From positions 2,604,001 through 2,668,000 of the forward strand of contig JAXRKN010000036.1 of NCBI GenBank assembly GCA_038502055.1: DNA of 64,000 nucleotides. The letters are read 5' to 3'. Positions 1 through 15,400 of the stretch are shown here, one piece after another. The notes below the pieces were generated by a model that saw nothing but the letters and a program-made list of their open reading frames with translations, was not told the DNA's origin and ran no database searches. How positions within the stretch are numbered: the stretch's first letter is position 1; each line of letters begins with the position of its first letter. The position numbers were made by a program, and so were the translations under genes. The stretch is from Tanytarsus gracilentus. Lineage: Eukaryota > Arthropoda > Insecta > Diptera > Chironomidae.

Positions 1-430
1 GCAAACACTTGCTCTGAGAGCTTGCGGAAAATCAAACAAAATCAATTTGCCATACGACAATGGAGCTTTTTCATTAGATCCATTAAAATCAAGCCATTCA
101 CTTCCCCATCTCCAAAATGTTGGCATTTCGGATCGACAATTTTCTGATGGTGATTACAACATTGAAATCAATAAGCGTACGATGATTCAGCTAAGGAAAA
201 AGAGTTCGGGTGGTCGTAAAGCTCGTCCGTTGTCGACAGACAGTGGCTTAGTTACCACACCAACCACCACCCCAAGTCCGCCCAATGAAATTTCCTCTTC
301 GAATCAATCGCAATGCACGAGGAGCAGCAGCGGAGATAGCGGCAATCAAGTGGATAATTTAAATAATTCCAATTTGAAATCAAATGCAACAGCTTTAAAT
401 CAGTGCGATAATGTACAGAAAATGATAGAG
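1..430 (+). CDS. sick: sickie coding exon upstream of the CH domain (5' part cut by window)
   Basis: The reading frame starting at base 2 is open from the window edge to the donor GTGAGT at 431. It encodes about 143 residues and ends in phase 0 with ...VQKMIE, which joins IYTEWANYY of the next exon. The peptide is rich in Ser, Asn and Thr (TTPTTTPSPP; NLNNSNLKSN) with a basic stretch (QLRKKSSGGRKARP), so it is probably disordered. No ATG in a start context is seen at the left edge, so the exon probably begins upstream of the window, although an acceptor within the first 20 bases cannot be excluded. The coding frame runs past the donor into the intron and stops at 532; that tail is not coding. 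Confidence 0.8.
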
Positions 431-3400
431 GTGAGTCATTATAAAATTAAAACCATTTATCATTGTCGTTTTGCTATGAAAAAAAATTATTGCATTGACG
501 CATTCACAATCGTTGTAATCTCATCAGTTTAAAAAAGAATTTTACTCATGTCAAGGGTTGTTAAAAAATTCTCATTACATTGCACAACCCCAATTCTAAC
601 ATTTTTACTCGTCCATTGGAAAATTCATGAAAAATTACATCATTCAACGGCAGTTTGTAAAATGGGAATGTGAATAACGATTTTAAATTATTGAGTGATC
701 CATTTTTATTGGGGATGAATCGAAAAATTGTCAAGTTTGAACGAATTTATTTGTAGCAAAAATAAAAAAAGTACTTAAGGATGCAAAAATTAAATTCGAA
801 AGTCATTTGAGTTATAATTTGAAACTTTAAGGATTCGAACCAGATTTTTTTTATTATTAAAATTTTATTTTGTCTTTTGCTTAAGAATATTGAATTTAAT
901 TCGCTTAACTTAAAAACTTTAATACTAAAATTTCCAAAAAGTCACCAAGTCCTGCAATTTATTAAATTACATCATAAACACTTACAAGAGAAAATTTAAT
1001 TACACAAATGGAAAATTTCACCAAGTAAATATTTTCCATTGTTTCACTTGAAAATTTTATAATTGGATATTTTATGTTTGTATATATTGAGAACAAAAAA
1101 TTCTCTGTACTTTACTCGAGAGCTTTTCATGCTTAAATTCAATAAAGCGCTCCTCTGTGTGCATTGAATTAAAAGGGAATACTTCACAATTGAGAAGTTT
1201 AACAAGTTCATTGAATGTACTCACTCAGCTTATAGCATTTTCTACCATTAGACAACTTTATTCCTCCTTCTCGAGCTCGTCGAGTGCATGCATATTTCTT
1301 GTGTACATTGAGTGAATAATTTTTTTTTCGAAAACTTTTCCTCTTCTTTCCTTCATCGTCAGACCACGAGCATGCAACCGAACTATGAAAGAAAATATAG
1401 ACATCATGAAAGGAGGAAGAGAAAAAGCTTTCATATGAAGATATGTATCAAATAAGTAAGCCAGAACAACAATAGATAGGAAGCTTAATGCAATATTGTT
1501 GTTGTCTTCCGGCAGCTTCACTTTAATGCCTTAAGCCCTTTATTTTTATGGAGAGCTTATGCGGTTTTCATTTTTTTTTGCAAAAGCACATCAGTAAACG
1601 AATAAACGACAGAAAAATTGTATTTACATTTTAATATTGAACCATGCGTTATGATCCGATAAAAGCTTCATATTCGCATATATAAAACGCTATGAGGCAC
1701 TAGCTTGGTCGCCATTAATGAACTTGATAGTGAAATAAATTTTAAAAATTTAAAAAAATTCCTCTTTATTGTTGTAAAAAAAAGAATTAAATTTTTCAAT
1801 AAAATTATGTTAGGTATAAATAATATGATTTCAGATATTTAGAAATTTTAATAACAGACTGAGAAGTTGTACTATATGAAACCGAGTTAACAAGATTTTC
1901 CTATAAAATTTCAACTTATCTAACTTACAGAGAATATGAGTTGAAAATTTTTTATCAAGTACAAAAGAGAGTAGAAAAATAGCTGAATATATCGATGCCA
2001 TTGCAAGGTGCACTAAATTGGCTTCAGTCCAGGATTGGAAATTTTCTAGAAATTTAAAAAATTCTGTGTCGATTGGTTTATAAATTTTTCATACAATAAA
2101 CTCATATTTTAAAGTTTCTAATCAAATTTTCATCCATTGCTCGATTTTCATTGAAAACAATGAGCGAGGACGAGCGTAAACATATCATGCCATCCGTATT
2201 TTGTGGTTTTCACGTTATGAACTCTGCGTTTAATATCAATGCATGCACCTAGCGTCTCGACGTTTATTTATGAAGCACATTTTTACGTTCGCAATAAATA
2301 TTTTATATAGCAATTTGCTTTCTATGAAGGTTATGCCACTCATCCCTTCGAAAATGAGCCGTTGTAAAATGCAATCAAGAATTTTAAATGACTTTTCATA
2401 ATTTATGATAGCAGTTCCAGGTTTTTGCACAAAAAATGTTGACAATTCTTCTGCGAAATTAACTTAATTATGCAGAAAGTCGAGTAAGAGATATTAAGTA
2501 ATTTATTTGAGAAATGATGCACACTTTTTATGAATATTAAAATTATCATAAATTTCCAATTAGTTCCTTGGGATTATTAATGTCTCTGCTCTATGAGGTG
2601 AATGAGAATTTTCTCAAATTTATTTTTTAAATAATAAAATTTTCAGTTGACATTTTTATTTTATTTGCATAAAATTTCACTTAACAAAGAGAACTCAAAC
2701 TTTTTTTTGGCAATTGTTGCAGCAGAAGAGAATATTCGAAGTGCTTCCTTTACATTTCTATCTAAAAGAAAGAAGAAAACTTATCAAGATTTATGCTTGA
2801 AAAAGTTCTGAAGTAGCGGAACAATAAAAGAAACGAAGTCGAAAAGTTTTATTGTCAGGGAAAATTGAAAAATAATTTAATAAAAGTTTCCACTGAAAAA
2901 CGCCATTTAATTTTTCATTGCCTGCAACAATTTTTCCTCTTTTAATTATGACAATGCTGAATAATTAATTTTAAACTTCACGAACGAGTTGTTAGAGGAG
3001 GTAGAGGTTGGCAAATATTTGCATATCAAATGGAAATATGTTTCATGTGAAATTATTATGTGCACTCACTGCCGTCATAAATCCCTCAAAATATTTTCCA
3101 TCAATTTACTTATTTTTCTTCTCACTCCCACATCATCATAATGTGTATTCTGTGTAAATGAAGAAAAGGATTTTTGATATAATAATGAAATTTGCATATT
3201 TCTCCTTACCGAGAGACGAGAAAAATTTCTCTTCATATTTTCTCAAACTCAATGACATCCAGTCTCTTTATTAAGAATGAAACATGTGTGCGGAATAAAA
3301 AAATATTTCATAAATTGTGTAATGGCTTCGTACAAAATGTGAAGAAGAAGAGTTTTGTGAAAAGTATTAAGTTTATATTAAATCATCTTAAAGTTTGCAA

Positions 3401-6400
3401 CATCCTGACATTTGGGTTGAAAAGTCTAAAGTGAAAGCTGAAAAGTTTTTCAGTTTAAATAAGTTTTTATAGCTTCAAACGTGTAAAAATTTGAAAAATC
3501 TATTAATTTTTCTGCATTTAACAAAATTAAAATTGATAAATTAAAAAATTTTATTCTTTTTTGATTTTTTAAAAAACTTTTAATATTTTTGCAAAACGTC
3601 CTTCAAGGAACGAATAATAACTTCATCAATGATTCATCGTCATTTGACACGTTTTCAGATATCTCTTCATAAAGTGAGCTTTAATCCCTTCATTCAGTTT
3701 CTTCTTTCTTATTTTAACGTGCAATGTTTGTGCAAAAACTGTGCAACATTAACAGACATAAACTTCATCTTTTCAAAACTGCTAAAATGAAACTTAATCC
3801 CCTTCCGGAATTAAAAATATATTTTTGCTCAAATTTCAATTAACACTCATGTTGCTCGCGGATGCTTCAAGAAATGTCGAGAGGAAAATAGATAATTGAA
3901 AAATGTTTCAATGGTTTCATAGCTTCGAGGCAAAATGCCAGTCGTAGATGCGGAAAAATTACTGTTAGTCACTTAGTGTGAGAGTTGAAAAGAAGCGAAA
4001 AGTTTAATCAATGTTATCAAGAGGAAAATCGCCAAATACAAAAGTGCTCGAAAATCCGTCGAATGGAATTTTGAGCGAAGAATTTTAATCAATGGCATTG
4101 ATTTCATTCGCCTCCTTCCACACGTTTCTATTTGAGTTTTGAATACAACTCGAATTGCGAAAGGACAAAAAAGTTTTTCATTTAAATTTGTCTCAGCCGA
4201 AAAAGTCATTGTTCTGTAACAAAGCACGATTTTATAGAATTAGAATTTTACAACTGGCAGCATGCACAATCACAAAAGAACTCTCCGAAAAGCGAAAGCT
4301 CATTAAAAAGTTTCGAGATTTGTAATAAATTTTAAAACTTTATATCTTTTCGTGTTTGTCGTGCTGCGAAGGAATTTGAGGTAAATTAAATAATTTTTTT
4401 AAGGTCGGTAGGCATGAAAAACTAAAATAACAATAATTTCTCGAAAATGTGAAAGAAAAAGGTTCTTGAACCGCTCCGACGCCCATCACAAACAATCATT
4501 ATTTAAATTAGGAAACTTTTTTTTGTTTCACTTAACTCTGATTGCAACTTTTTTGTGTTGACAGGATGGAAAAGAAAAACGTGGTCAATAAACTTTTTTT
4601 TGAGTTGCTTAAATTTTTAACCTCATAAAAATTCCGTCTTCAAAAAATCGTAGACTCATTTTTTACCACCCTAAATTTTTTTTCCATCCCACTGTGACTT
4701 TTTAAATGTCTGCCATTATCGTGTTTGTTTTCTCCTCCACTCTAACTATCATCGCATTTTAATCCAATTATGAGGAAAATATTTCAATTAAATTGCCGTT
4801 CCACCGCGATTAGTTCATTGCGTGGAAAACAGTCGCTGCTGGCGGGGTGCTGTTATCAAGTCGGGAGTTTATTAAAATGTATAAATAATAATTAATAATT
4901 TGCTAGTCACTACTTTAAACTTCATTTGTTTCGTAATTAAGTTCAGAAGATTTTCCACTAATTATTTTACCGAGAAAAGGAAAGTGCGGAAAAACCTTCG
5001 AGGAATGTAGAATGGAAGAAAAAGTTAATTTAAAAATCGAGAAAGAGATGCTAAACTTGTTGTGTGTATTAAAGGAGTTGATTGGAAATTTTGTCACATT
5101 AAAGCGGATTAAAATTGTTCTGAATTAAAATATATCTACAAGATTTAATTAATTGAATTTTCACATTGGATTTAAATTTAATTGACATAAATTTTACTGT
5201 GACCTAATTTACAAACCATCCCTTCAAAGGAACGGGTGCAAATGAACATTTGAACCGGAGAAAATATTTATGAGAAAGCGAATCCCGAAGACTTTTAATT
5301 AACATCTTCGGTGTGTGTGCCTTGAGGAAAAATCTTTTGTACTTTTTTACCCTCAACAACATGGTAGACAAAAATTGCTTTTAAGCATAACTTAATGAAG
5401 GATTTTTCTTGCGTAAAACAAATCATCATGCAGGCGTCTTGAAGAGTAAATAATTTATTTGATCCTGTCTGACTCTCTTGCACTTTCATCATCTTTTTTC
5501 GGAGTTAAAATGTGTGAGTGAGTAACATCAACTCACACTCCAACGAGAATATAATTTATTGTTTTTATGCAAAGGAATTTTTCACTTTTTTCTGTTGTGG
5601 AACTTCGTAAACATAATTTTCGTGTCTTCTCTTCAGACTCTTCAAAAAATCCGCCTTGTGCATGCATGAATTTTCCATTTATAGACGACGACGTTTTTTT
5701 TGTGTGAAGAAAAAGAGAATTTTTCTCTTTCTGTGAGTTCAAAAGAGCCCAAAACATGTCTGTAGTGCACTCGATCGTAAACTTCACAACAAAAGCAGTA
5801 CATAGTATTTTTTTCATGAATTAAATTCTTTTTCATCTAAAATAATTTTTTTACTGTGGCACATGTGAGCGTACAGAGATGCATGTGTGTCTACATGGCC
5901 ATTGGAAAATCTTTTTTTTTCACATCTAACAACAAAAAATAGTAAATTGGAAATGAGAATTCTCTTCTCGTGAACGTGTGTTGATGAAATTGAGTATATG
6001 GAAATTGCTTTTGCGGCTTCAGTCGCTTGTTTGCGGTTATTCTATTTACACGACTCGCGTTGATTTCATTTTTCGCTTTGCGGTTTTTTATTGCTGACTC
6101 TTTAAATCTTTGCGTGTGTCACCTTTCCGCATGTGTCGAGTGAATTACTCTCTCGGATAAATCAACTCGTGTGGAAACTGTTTACTACATCTCGATATAA
6201 TTAATTACCTCTTAATCAAAATATTTAGTGAAGCTATTGTGGTGAAATATTACAAATATTTACGTTGTAAATCATTTTGTGAAGTTATGAATTAATTTTG
6301 CATTGGTGTTAAACTTGAGTGTATTTTAATGATGGTTCGCAAGTTGTGATGGCTCGAAAATTTAAAAATAAATTATAACTCTAAAATTTCTTCGCACTCA

Positions 6401-9400
6401 AATGTGTTGACATGCGACACCTTGAATTGTCATCCGTTAAGAATTTCCGAAAAGTGTGAAATTTTTTAATGTTTCTTATTACTAACGTGAACACATTTTT
6501 TAAGTGACTCGGACTTGGTTTTCCCTTTTCATTTGTCGAGAAAAATTTATGACAAATTTTCATTTTTACAACACACATCATAATTCTTTTTATTGACTGC
6601 GTCATGATTTATTACATCAGCGGCGCAATATTGTTTTAAGGACTTTTCGATATTATTATTTTTTGCTATAAAAATACCCTCGAATTGGCTCCCATTAAAA
6701 AGGGACTGAAATACACGGAAAATTCTAACACAGAACATAAAAATAACATTAAAACAATTTTGATATGCTTTGGGGAGTGCAATTGGAGTGAAACACATTA
6801 AATAAACATGATATAAACATTTAACCCCTTTCAAGGAAAAAATCTTTTCAACTCTTGACATAGATCTGTCTTCCTGCTCATTTTGTACATCTCAACACAC
6901 AAAAATGCATAATTTTTTCGACATCAAAATGTCATAAAGACGGTGTGTGTATGTAAATAAAACAAGAGGAAGAATCGTGAAAGTCTAGACGTAAAAATCT
7001 ATCATTATTGATTGTCTTCAATTCTTCTTCCTCCTCCGCATTCACACACAAAATCTGTTTTCTTAGGATCGAATTCAATTTTCATTCTTTTTTTTCTGTC
7101 ATCATCCTTATTTAATATTTAAACATTGCATTGACATTTTATTTCAACAAAAACATACAGCGAAGATTTTTTCTTTTTTTTCGACATCTCTTAAATCGAT
7201 ATTAATTCTTAAGGGGAGGAAAATATCGGCAATTTATCATGCTCTGAGAATTCTTTTTTGAGATTTATATTTTAATATGAAAATTTAACAAAACTGCAAC
7301 ACTTGAAAGAGTCATTCTCGAGTCATTTTGATTTATGTGAAATTAAATTTATAAAAAAAATTAACTGGTATAAAAAAATTAAATATTGATGAAAACTTCA
7401 AGCTCATCCAAAGTAATTTCCATTAATTTAAAGTGGAATTATTATGTCCTACTTTGAAAACTTGTGACCACTAATTAATGCGATTAATTTAAATTTCCAT
7501 AACCTAATGAAGCCTTAAAAATTAATATGTGATAATTTACTTAGCGACAAAATTCCAAATGAACATGAAATATGAATAGCACGTGTTGAGGACAGATGTC
7601 AAAAGTTCAAGAGAGAACTGTCCGAAAATTGCTGCCTTGAGTTCCGTTGAATTTTGACAAACGAGAAGGAATTGCAAGTAAATTTTCTGAAGTTTAAGTG
7701 GGAGTCGATAGAATGGCAATCCACATAACTTTTTATGCATTCGAGCGTTCTGAATTATTTAAAAAAATAATTAATTTTGGAATGTTAATCAAAAAGAAGT
7801 AATTACCTGACTAGCAATGATAGTTCCCATTAAACATGGCTGTAAGCAAAAGAGAAACACATGAGCTGCTGAAAAAAGCCCAATTCCAGCTCCAAGTTTT
7901 TCATCCGATGTTAAGGCTATAAGAATATTGAGACAAACCGGAAAAGCGACCGAAAATATTGAGAAAATGTTGTCGTGTTGAAAGTAATCGAAATATCCTT
8001 CAAGATACCTCTTATAGTCCTCATAATCATCAATAATTTCAATTAATTTTAGTTTAAGATTTTCATCACTTTCATCGTTCAATAAAATTGACTTTGAAAG
8101 ATTTTTTAATTTGTAACACATCACATCAACTACAGCTGATGCATGCATTCCGAATGCGATGAAAAAAGCATCGTGACTTGCGTTAGAGAGAAATCCAATG
8201 ATACCAATTGATTGACATGACAAAAGACTGCAAAAGTATCCTAGTTTGGTGTTTGGTTGAGTAAATGGAACTAGAACGGGTATCGCCAAAATTTGTCTTC
8301 CGGTGATTAGAAAAAAGATAAAAGCGTAAATGTGAATTGTATAAAATTCAATATTCAATATCGTGATGACGTTGATCCAAGTCTTAATTTGTTTCATTCG
8401 ATTGTTCAGCGTACCTCGAATATCCAAATTATTTTCGTACTTTCCGTAAAATTCTTGCATTTTCTCCTTGTAATTGATCACAAATGAAGGTTTCATCATT
8501 TGAACAGTAAATCTTATCACGCCAATGAAAAGTAATGAGAAGTGTGTCAAAGGCGTGATAACTCCCATAATATCCGGCCAGTTTAAATACGATGGATAAA
8601 TCATGCATATGGTCCAGTTTGCAATTATGACACTTGAAAGTAAAAATCCCAAATGTGGAACCCATTTTCCTGTGATGATGTCAACACCCGTTAGCATTGT
8701 GATTTTACTCCAAAAAATTGACAACGCTTTATAAATAATAATAAATTTATTATTATAAATAATATAATAATTTTTATTAAAATTAAAGAATTTAAAAAAT
8801 ATTTAGATGCTTTACCTTCAATTTCTTCAGACGGCTTCATTATTTCAACCTTTTTCTTTGACACTGGAAGTACAATTGACAAAAATTCAAAGACGCTTTA
8901 ACTTGTTAAATTAATTTAAGCTCTTTAATTATCGAATTAAAAGTTTTATCTAAATTTTTTAATTGACCAGTATACTGCAGTAGGCATTGAACATAATTAA
9001 AATTTTTTATTGATAATTTTCTCATAATTATTTTTACAAGTCACATGTAAAATTAAATTTTCGTGTATCGGGTTAAATATTTAAATTACCTACTGAAAGT
9101 TTAAAAGTTATGGAAACTTAAAATTTTCAAAATATCTCAAGGATAAATTTAAAAATATTACCGTAAGGATCATAAAATCTGTTTGTCGCATTAACTCCAA
9201 AAATAGTCATCGTAGGCAATTTTCCCTCAAATGTTTTCATTGTTGCTTAGGGAGCAATTAACTCTATTGATAGCTCTCATTTATGCTATTTAAAGTTTCT
9301 TCACAGAATTCCATATGTGTATAAGTCGTACGACATTGTTGAGTAATTGCTCTAGTCGAGAATCTCACAGCTGAGTTAATGTTGACACGAGAATCGAATG

Positions 9401-12400
9401 TAAATTGCAATGAATATTTACATGACACTTCGAGCGACTGCTCGTGTACTGAGATTAAATATTTTAAATTTCTTCTTTTTTCATTCACATTTTTTTTCTA
9501 AGACCTTGATAAGAGAGTTCACAATTGAGCAATTTCATTCAATTTTTATATTTACTTTTTGAGTTATTAAATGTCAATTAATTTCATGTTCAAAAGTGAT
9601 TATTATTTTCAATTATCCAATAAGCTCAGCTTGTGTGAACTACAATGACACATGCATTTAAGCGATTTAATTCTCATGCAAGCTCAGCAAAAAACTTCCT
9701 GAGTTTATTTTTATTTTCATATTTTTTTTCACCGCTTTTTTTGATTTCGTTCATGATAAACAGAGCAAAATGTGGAGAGAAATGACGAATTTTATTTGAA
9801 CACGCAACGTTTCTTGACCTTTTCAGTGAAGCGCTTATGCACACTTTGCTGATGAAACTCGGAGAGAAATTTTAAATTTGTTTAAAAATAGATTTTTGCA
9901 TTGAATCTTTTGAAAATTTAAAATTTTAACAGTTTGACAATTTTTTAAAAGTTAAACAAAATAATTTCTATCAGTGTTTGTATTTCACCGCTTTCGGGCG
10001 TATTTTTTGGTACAGCACCACTTCAACTTTCTCATACACACGCGCTACATCCTCGAGGGTGATATAAATTTAAAATTTTCTTTCTAATTTTGTCCCCTTG
10101 AAATGATGAAATCGTGTATTACGTAAAAAAGGGAGAGTGGTAAAAATTCTTTAAAATATTAATTGCAATTTTTGTCGCCTCGAGCAACAGAGTGAAATGG
10201 ATTCATGATAAATTTAAGAGAGTCTCTTTTTTAAAGTTGCGCAATAAAAGCGAATTTAACACGCCCAATTGACAATGTAAAGTTATTATTTAACGATGAA
10301 ATTTCATCACAACTTGCGATTCTACAGAAATGAGTTGAGCACAAAAAAACGGTTAAGTGGGATGTAATAAAATAAATAGACGAACAAGAGATGCTCGTTA
10401 TAAACGAAAACGATACAAAAGAGCAAAAAAATGGGAATTGAGAAAAATAAACAAGAAATGCAAAATAAATGTGATACCGATGAAGTCATCGAAGGATCGA
10501 ATGATGACTTTAGACATCTCATTCAGGTGAAATTTGAGGAAATTGGATTTTCTCGACTTATACTAAGAATGGACAGTTAATGTAATTTTATGAATTTATG
10601 AGAGTAAAAAGTGTTTTCCCCTGACACGATTCTTATAAATTTCATATAGTCCAAAAGAGTTTAACCTAAATCTTCCATAAGTGACACTTTTTCGCATGAT
10701 TTGTTTTTAAATTTGTTCTCTTTCTCTCTCTTTGACAGATTTACACAGAATGGGCAAACTACTATCTCGAGCGATCAAATTGTAAACGAAAGGTTCTCGA
10801 CTTATCAACTGATGCACGTGATGGATTGCTTTTAGCTCAAATCGTCGAAGCCGTAACCAACTTTAAAGTGCCAGACTTGATAAAGAAGCCAAAAAATCAA
10901 CAACAGGCGGTGAGTAGCAATGAATAAAAAGTTCTCGTGCGCAATCAATCAACCTGATTTCACAGCGTTGTCAAATAAATGTCTCATGTACTATTTAATG
11001 AGTACCTAAAAACGAGGTGTGCACGTAATGTTCTATCGAAATAAAAAAGAAGTTTAGAATCCACAATAGAGTGGAATAGATCAATATACACTTGAGATCA
11101 TAAAAGTCAAGAGGTGATAAAATGGAATTTTTTAAAAATTTAAAATTGTTTTTAAAAAAATAATTTTTTAAAATTTTCCATCCCTTTCAAAGGAAGTTAG
11201 CAAATGACGTTTGTTCTTAAAAATTAAAGAGAAAAGAAAAATATTGAGAGTTTCCTGCTTTTATTCAATTGTTTGTTTGCTTTTTCTTCACTTTTTATTT
11301 GATCAGTTTTTAAGGATGATTTCTTGTTTGTTTGACCTCAATATTAATTTTTCATGGCGTTTTCAAGTTCGGTAATTCGAGATGTTTTTCTGAGGAAATT
11401 CTAATTTGCTAAGTCGAACGCATAAATCTTTCGTCTCGCCTTTGAAAAGAGAAACTAGGAGAATGTTGGTCGCGTAAAAGATTAATTAGCGGACGTTTGA
11501 TCGTGAGGAAATTTTGATTCCGTGAGTTAGAGAGGAATTTATGATGGAAAATATGGAGGTGTGGCAAGGGGTGGAAAACTTTTATTTTTTTAAAAAATTC
11601 AAAATTTTTTTTGCTTCAATTAATTTTTTTTTATTAAATAAAAAGTGGTAAAAAATTCAAATTATTTTTCTACCTAGAAAACTCTCAACTTTCAAACTAA
11701 ATATTTTTTACATTTCCACCTCCCCATTAAGAATAAACTTTTATATTTACGCAAGAAAATTCATCATCGCGATGATTTATCACACTTTTCAACTATAATA
11801 ATTTTAACTCCCTTCAAACATAAACACACACACACACACACACATGTGCTAAGCATGGTCTCAATTGATGTGCTCGAAAACATGCCATTATTAATAAATT
11901 GCGAAATGTTTCTCTCTCTACTAATTGAATTAAGATACATCTTCGAATGGAAGGTTAAAAAGGTGAAATTGCACACACTATAATTCACTTCTCGATTAAT
12001 TGATTCTGTTTCATGTTTCCGCTCATGTGCGCTATGCTACAGATTCGCCTCGAAATATAAAAAAGTTCAAAATTGGAAATAAATTAAAATTGAAACATCT
12101 GGTTCGGAGTGGATGCGCGCACAATAAAAAAATCCATCCTCCAGTGGCTTGAAAGTTGAGAGCGCATAAAACGATTTCTCAGCAAGCGAGAGAGAGAGAG
12201 CTCGTTTTCGTATATGTTAAAGAGAGGATGGGAAAATCTGCGAAATGTGCGATAAATATTTGCATAATTCCCTTATTCGATTCATAGCCGTTCATCGACT
12301 GTTTTTTGCTCATTTTGTACGTGATCTACAGCAGCGTGCTTGAACCTCAGAGGAGAATAGCAGTTCGTGTCAACAGCTGAAGGCAAATTGCCTCATGAGA

Positions 12401-15400
12401 AAATTATGTAACAAATAAATTCTACTTTAGTGGTCAATTAATCTGCAAATTTATTGTTAGCCACTAAAATGAGAGTTCTTTAGAAACGAACATTATGAAA
12501 GCCACACACACGCTCGGGAGAGGAAATTTGTTAAATTTCTCTTTGTCGTTTAACGTCAGAAGACCACCGCAAAGTACAATTAAAATAATTGAAGATTAAT
12601 GTCATGCCAGAATTTCGCGAACATCTTTTAACTGTAAACCTTATTTTCGCCTCCTTAAGTATGAAGTCATTGTTTCGTTTTGAGACACAATAGCTTAATT
12701 GAATGCTGTATATGCTCCGTTCTAAGAACATCGTCTTATTATTCCGAGTTAGAGTTTCTTCGTCATTGTCAACAGGAAATATCGGTGAATGTTAGAGAGA
12801 TGGTGGGAGTAGTTGGTAAATTTTGTTAGTTAATTAAAAGTAAAGTTTTAAATTTTTAACGGCCTTTTACAAACACGTAATTGATTATTTAAACATATTT
12901 ACTAAAGAAATTTTTTTTAACGATTTTCTGTTTTTAATTATCTTAAAATTTCCACATTTCCCTCAATTACCACATGACCCCCAAAATTTCACAATTAAGA
13001 ACTTTCTTACGAAATTCTCTCCATGATTTATTGATTTATTGAACTTATCTATTTTTAAAAGATCCCGGCGTTTGTTTGTTTTGAGTATTTTTTCTCGAGG
13101 CATGCGGTTGCTCTAGTTTCTTACGATATAGACATATTATCTTATGTTTGCATGGTGGAAATGCATTCGTTCATGGAGAAATAAATTTGGCACCAGACGC
13201 ATCTTCTTTGATCTCCGATGGGTGCTTGCGTCAAATCTCTCCTCTTCCTTATTTAAATTTCTTAAATATTCTAATCGGAATCACATGTTGAGTCATGTGA
13301 GAACAATATTTCAATTATTCTGAACCGAAACGTGTTCAATGTTGAAAAATTTCCAGTCATCAATGTTTTATTATTGTTTAACTTCCATGTTTTTTAGCTG
13401 AAAACAAGCAAAACACAAACGATCGTCGATGAAACACTTTGGGGTCTCAGTATTGTAACTGAAGTGATCAAGTTCGGTGGGGAATTTTTTAATTTCTTTT
13501 TTTCGTTCCGTCTCGCATGTGTTTTAAATATTCTCAAATTATTTTTTGTGTACGCGATTCAAATCTCGCTCAAGTGCTGAAACTGTTTCGTTTATGTTCT
13601 AGCAATTAACAAAATTTTATCGCGCTTTATATGCGGGTTTGATTTTGAATCTAATCGAGTGTAATTTGTGTTTCATTCAAAGTGTCAAATGTGTTTTTAC
13701 TGAAATTATGACCCGATAAAAAAATTTGATAGTTTCTAGTTGAGATAAATATGAAAAATTGAATTCTAATTGAGTGACATTTATTCCAATTACGAAAATT
13801 TTATTTGAGTCAATTTGGATTTTTTAATTTAAAAGAAAAAGGAACTCTAAAAGGTTCGTCTGCCTCCTCTTTTAATTCAATTAATTAAGTGAGTTTAAAA
13901 TTCCTGTCTGTTGAGAAAGTTTTTTTGTGCACATGCAAAATCTGTCAACAAATTTCATGTGATTTAATTTATTATTATTTTACTAGCAAGGGATGGAATT
14001 TTTTAATATTTTAGATAAATTTTTTCAAAAAATTATTAATTTTACTAAAAAATCAAATCCTTCGTAATGAAAAATCTAAAAATGTCCATCCCTTGTCAAT
14101 TGCATCAACGTTTTCCGTCTCGACTTAGTTTTTAATTAATTAAAATGATCCATTGCATTTTGATTAATTTCAATGACTCGAAAATAAGAGAGAAGTTGTG
14201 AAATTATCACGCGACAATTCTTCTTGTTATTTATCGCAAGTCATGACATTAAAAGTGCCCTATGCGCATTGTGCTGCATATAAATAAAAAATTTAAAGAG
14301 AACTGTGAGAAGCAAATTAATAAAAGAGATATCTAATGATGCTCTATGGCGATGCGCATAGCGCAAACAAATAAACATGTGCAGTGAAAAATTGTTTCAT
14401 ATCGCGCTTAGCACTTGAGAGGCAAGAAGAAGTGATAAAGCGCAGCAATTGCTCCAGTCGAGAGCGGGAGATCCGATGTCATGCTGTGAAACATGATAAA
14501 TCAGTTCCCTCCACAAATTCATTTTAATAAAGTTGACAAGCAATAAAAAGAATGAAGCGCGGTTGAAAGAAAGAATTGAAATCACATTTGAATAATTCTA
14601 AATCGAATGTTTGTGTGCGCTGTGGATCAAAACATGGCCACAATTTATTCTCGCCTTTTCCTACCTGCTATTGTTGTCATTATCTCCATCTCTCGCCTCT
14701 TCATTCGCTCTCGAGAGATCGATAAATGGGATGTATGTGAAGAGCTGAATAACTAATAGGTTCATCTCTGACGCTGCATAAGCCGAGTGACTTTATCGAA
14801 TCATAAAAAAATCAAAGACAATAAAATTAGAAACATCAATTTATGATGACGCTGCTGTGATTTTTTTTCTCATTCAAAAGCGATGGGTGGCATTTCATAT
14901 TTTTGTTGTTTAGACACTTGTCACTCTCAATTGAATTGTTCATGCTCTCGGTGAAGAAATAATTGACCGGAAGGAGATACTTTTGAACCTTAAGCATGCT
15001 TTCATAGATAAATCTCTAATGTGATGGATCAACTGTTGCTAATTCAAGTCATAATGATGTTAAACATAAATCCGGGAGTACTTAGAGAGAGATTTTTAGA
15101 ATGTTAAGAGTCATTGACCATCAAAAGTGGATAAACAATTTAAAAATTATTCATTAATCTTTCGATATTTTTCACACCAAGACATTACTCACTTTATTCT
15201 ATCCGATTGTGCCACCAAAATTAGACAATTGTTGTTAAAAAGCAATTTATAAGCAGTTAAAGTCGCGTTCTCATTAATTTTCGATAATTAGAATTTTCCT
15301 TTTAAAATTAATTTAATTAAAGTTTGTGAATGAAATCGCGTGGTTGTTGCTTAAAAATGCAAATCACACGCCACTTGATAGCATATGGTTGAAAGAATTC

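Larger units (their letters stand above)
431..7536. other. intron 1 of sickie, part left of the nested odorant receptor
   Basis: This stretch is AT-rich and has no exon that I can support. It contains a B-box-like motif at 830-841 and a short inverted-repeat unit at 552-591. Short minus-strand ORFs (for example 1258-1521) have no recognisable domain and no splice partners. Nothing else was recognised. Confidence 0.6.

Noticed and set aside
1258..1521. 87-codon hydrophobic minus-strand ORF
   Set aside because: No domain, no splice partner, AT-rich composition like the surrounding intron; length is compatible with chance.
11824..11844. AC run as a Z-DNA or regulatory element
   Set aside because: Ordinary microsatellite; nothing nearby suggests a function.
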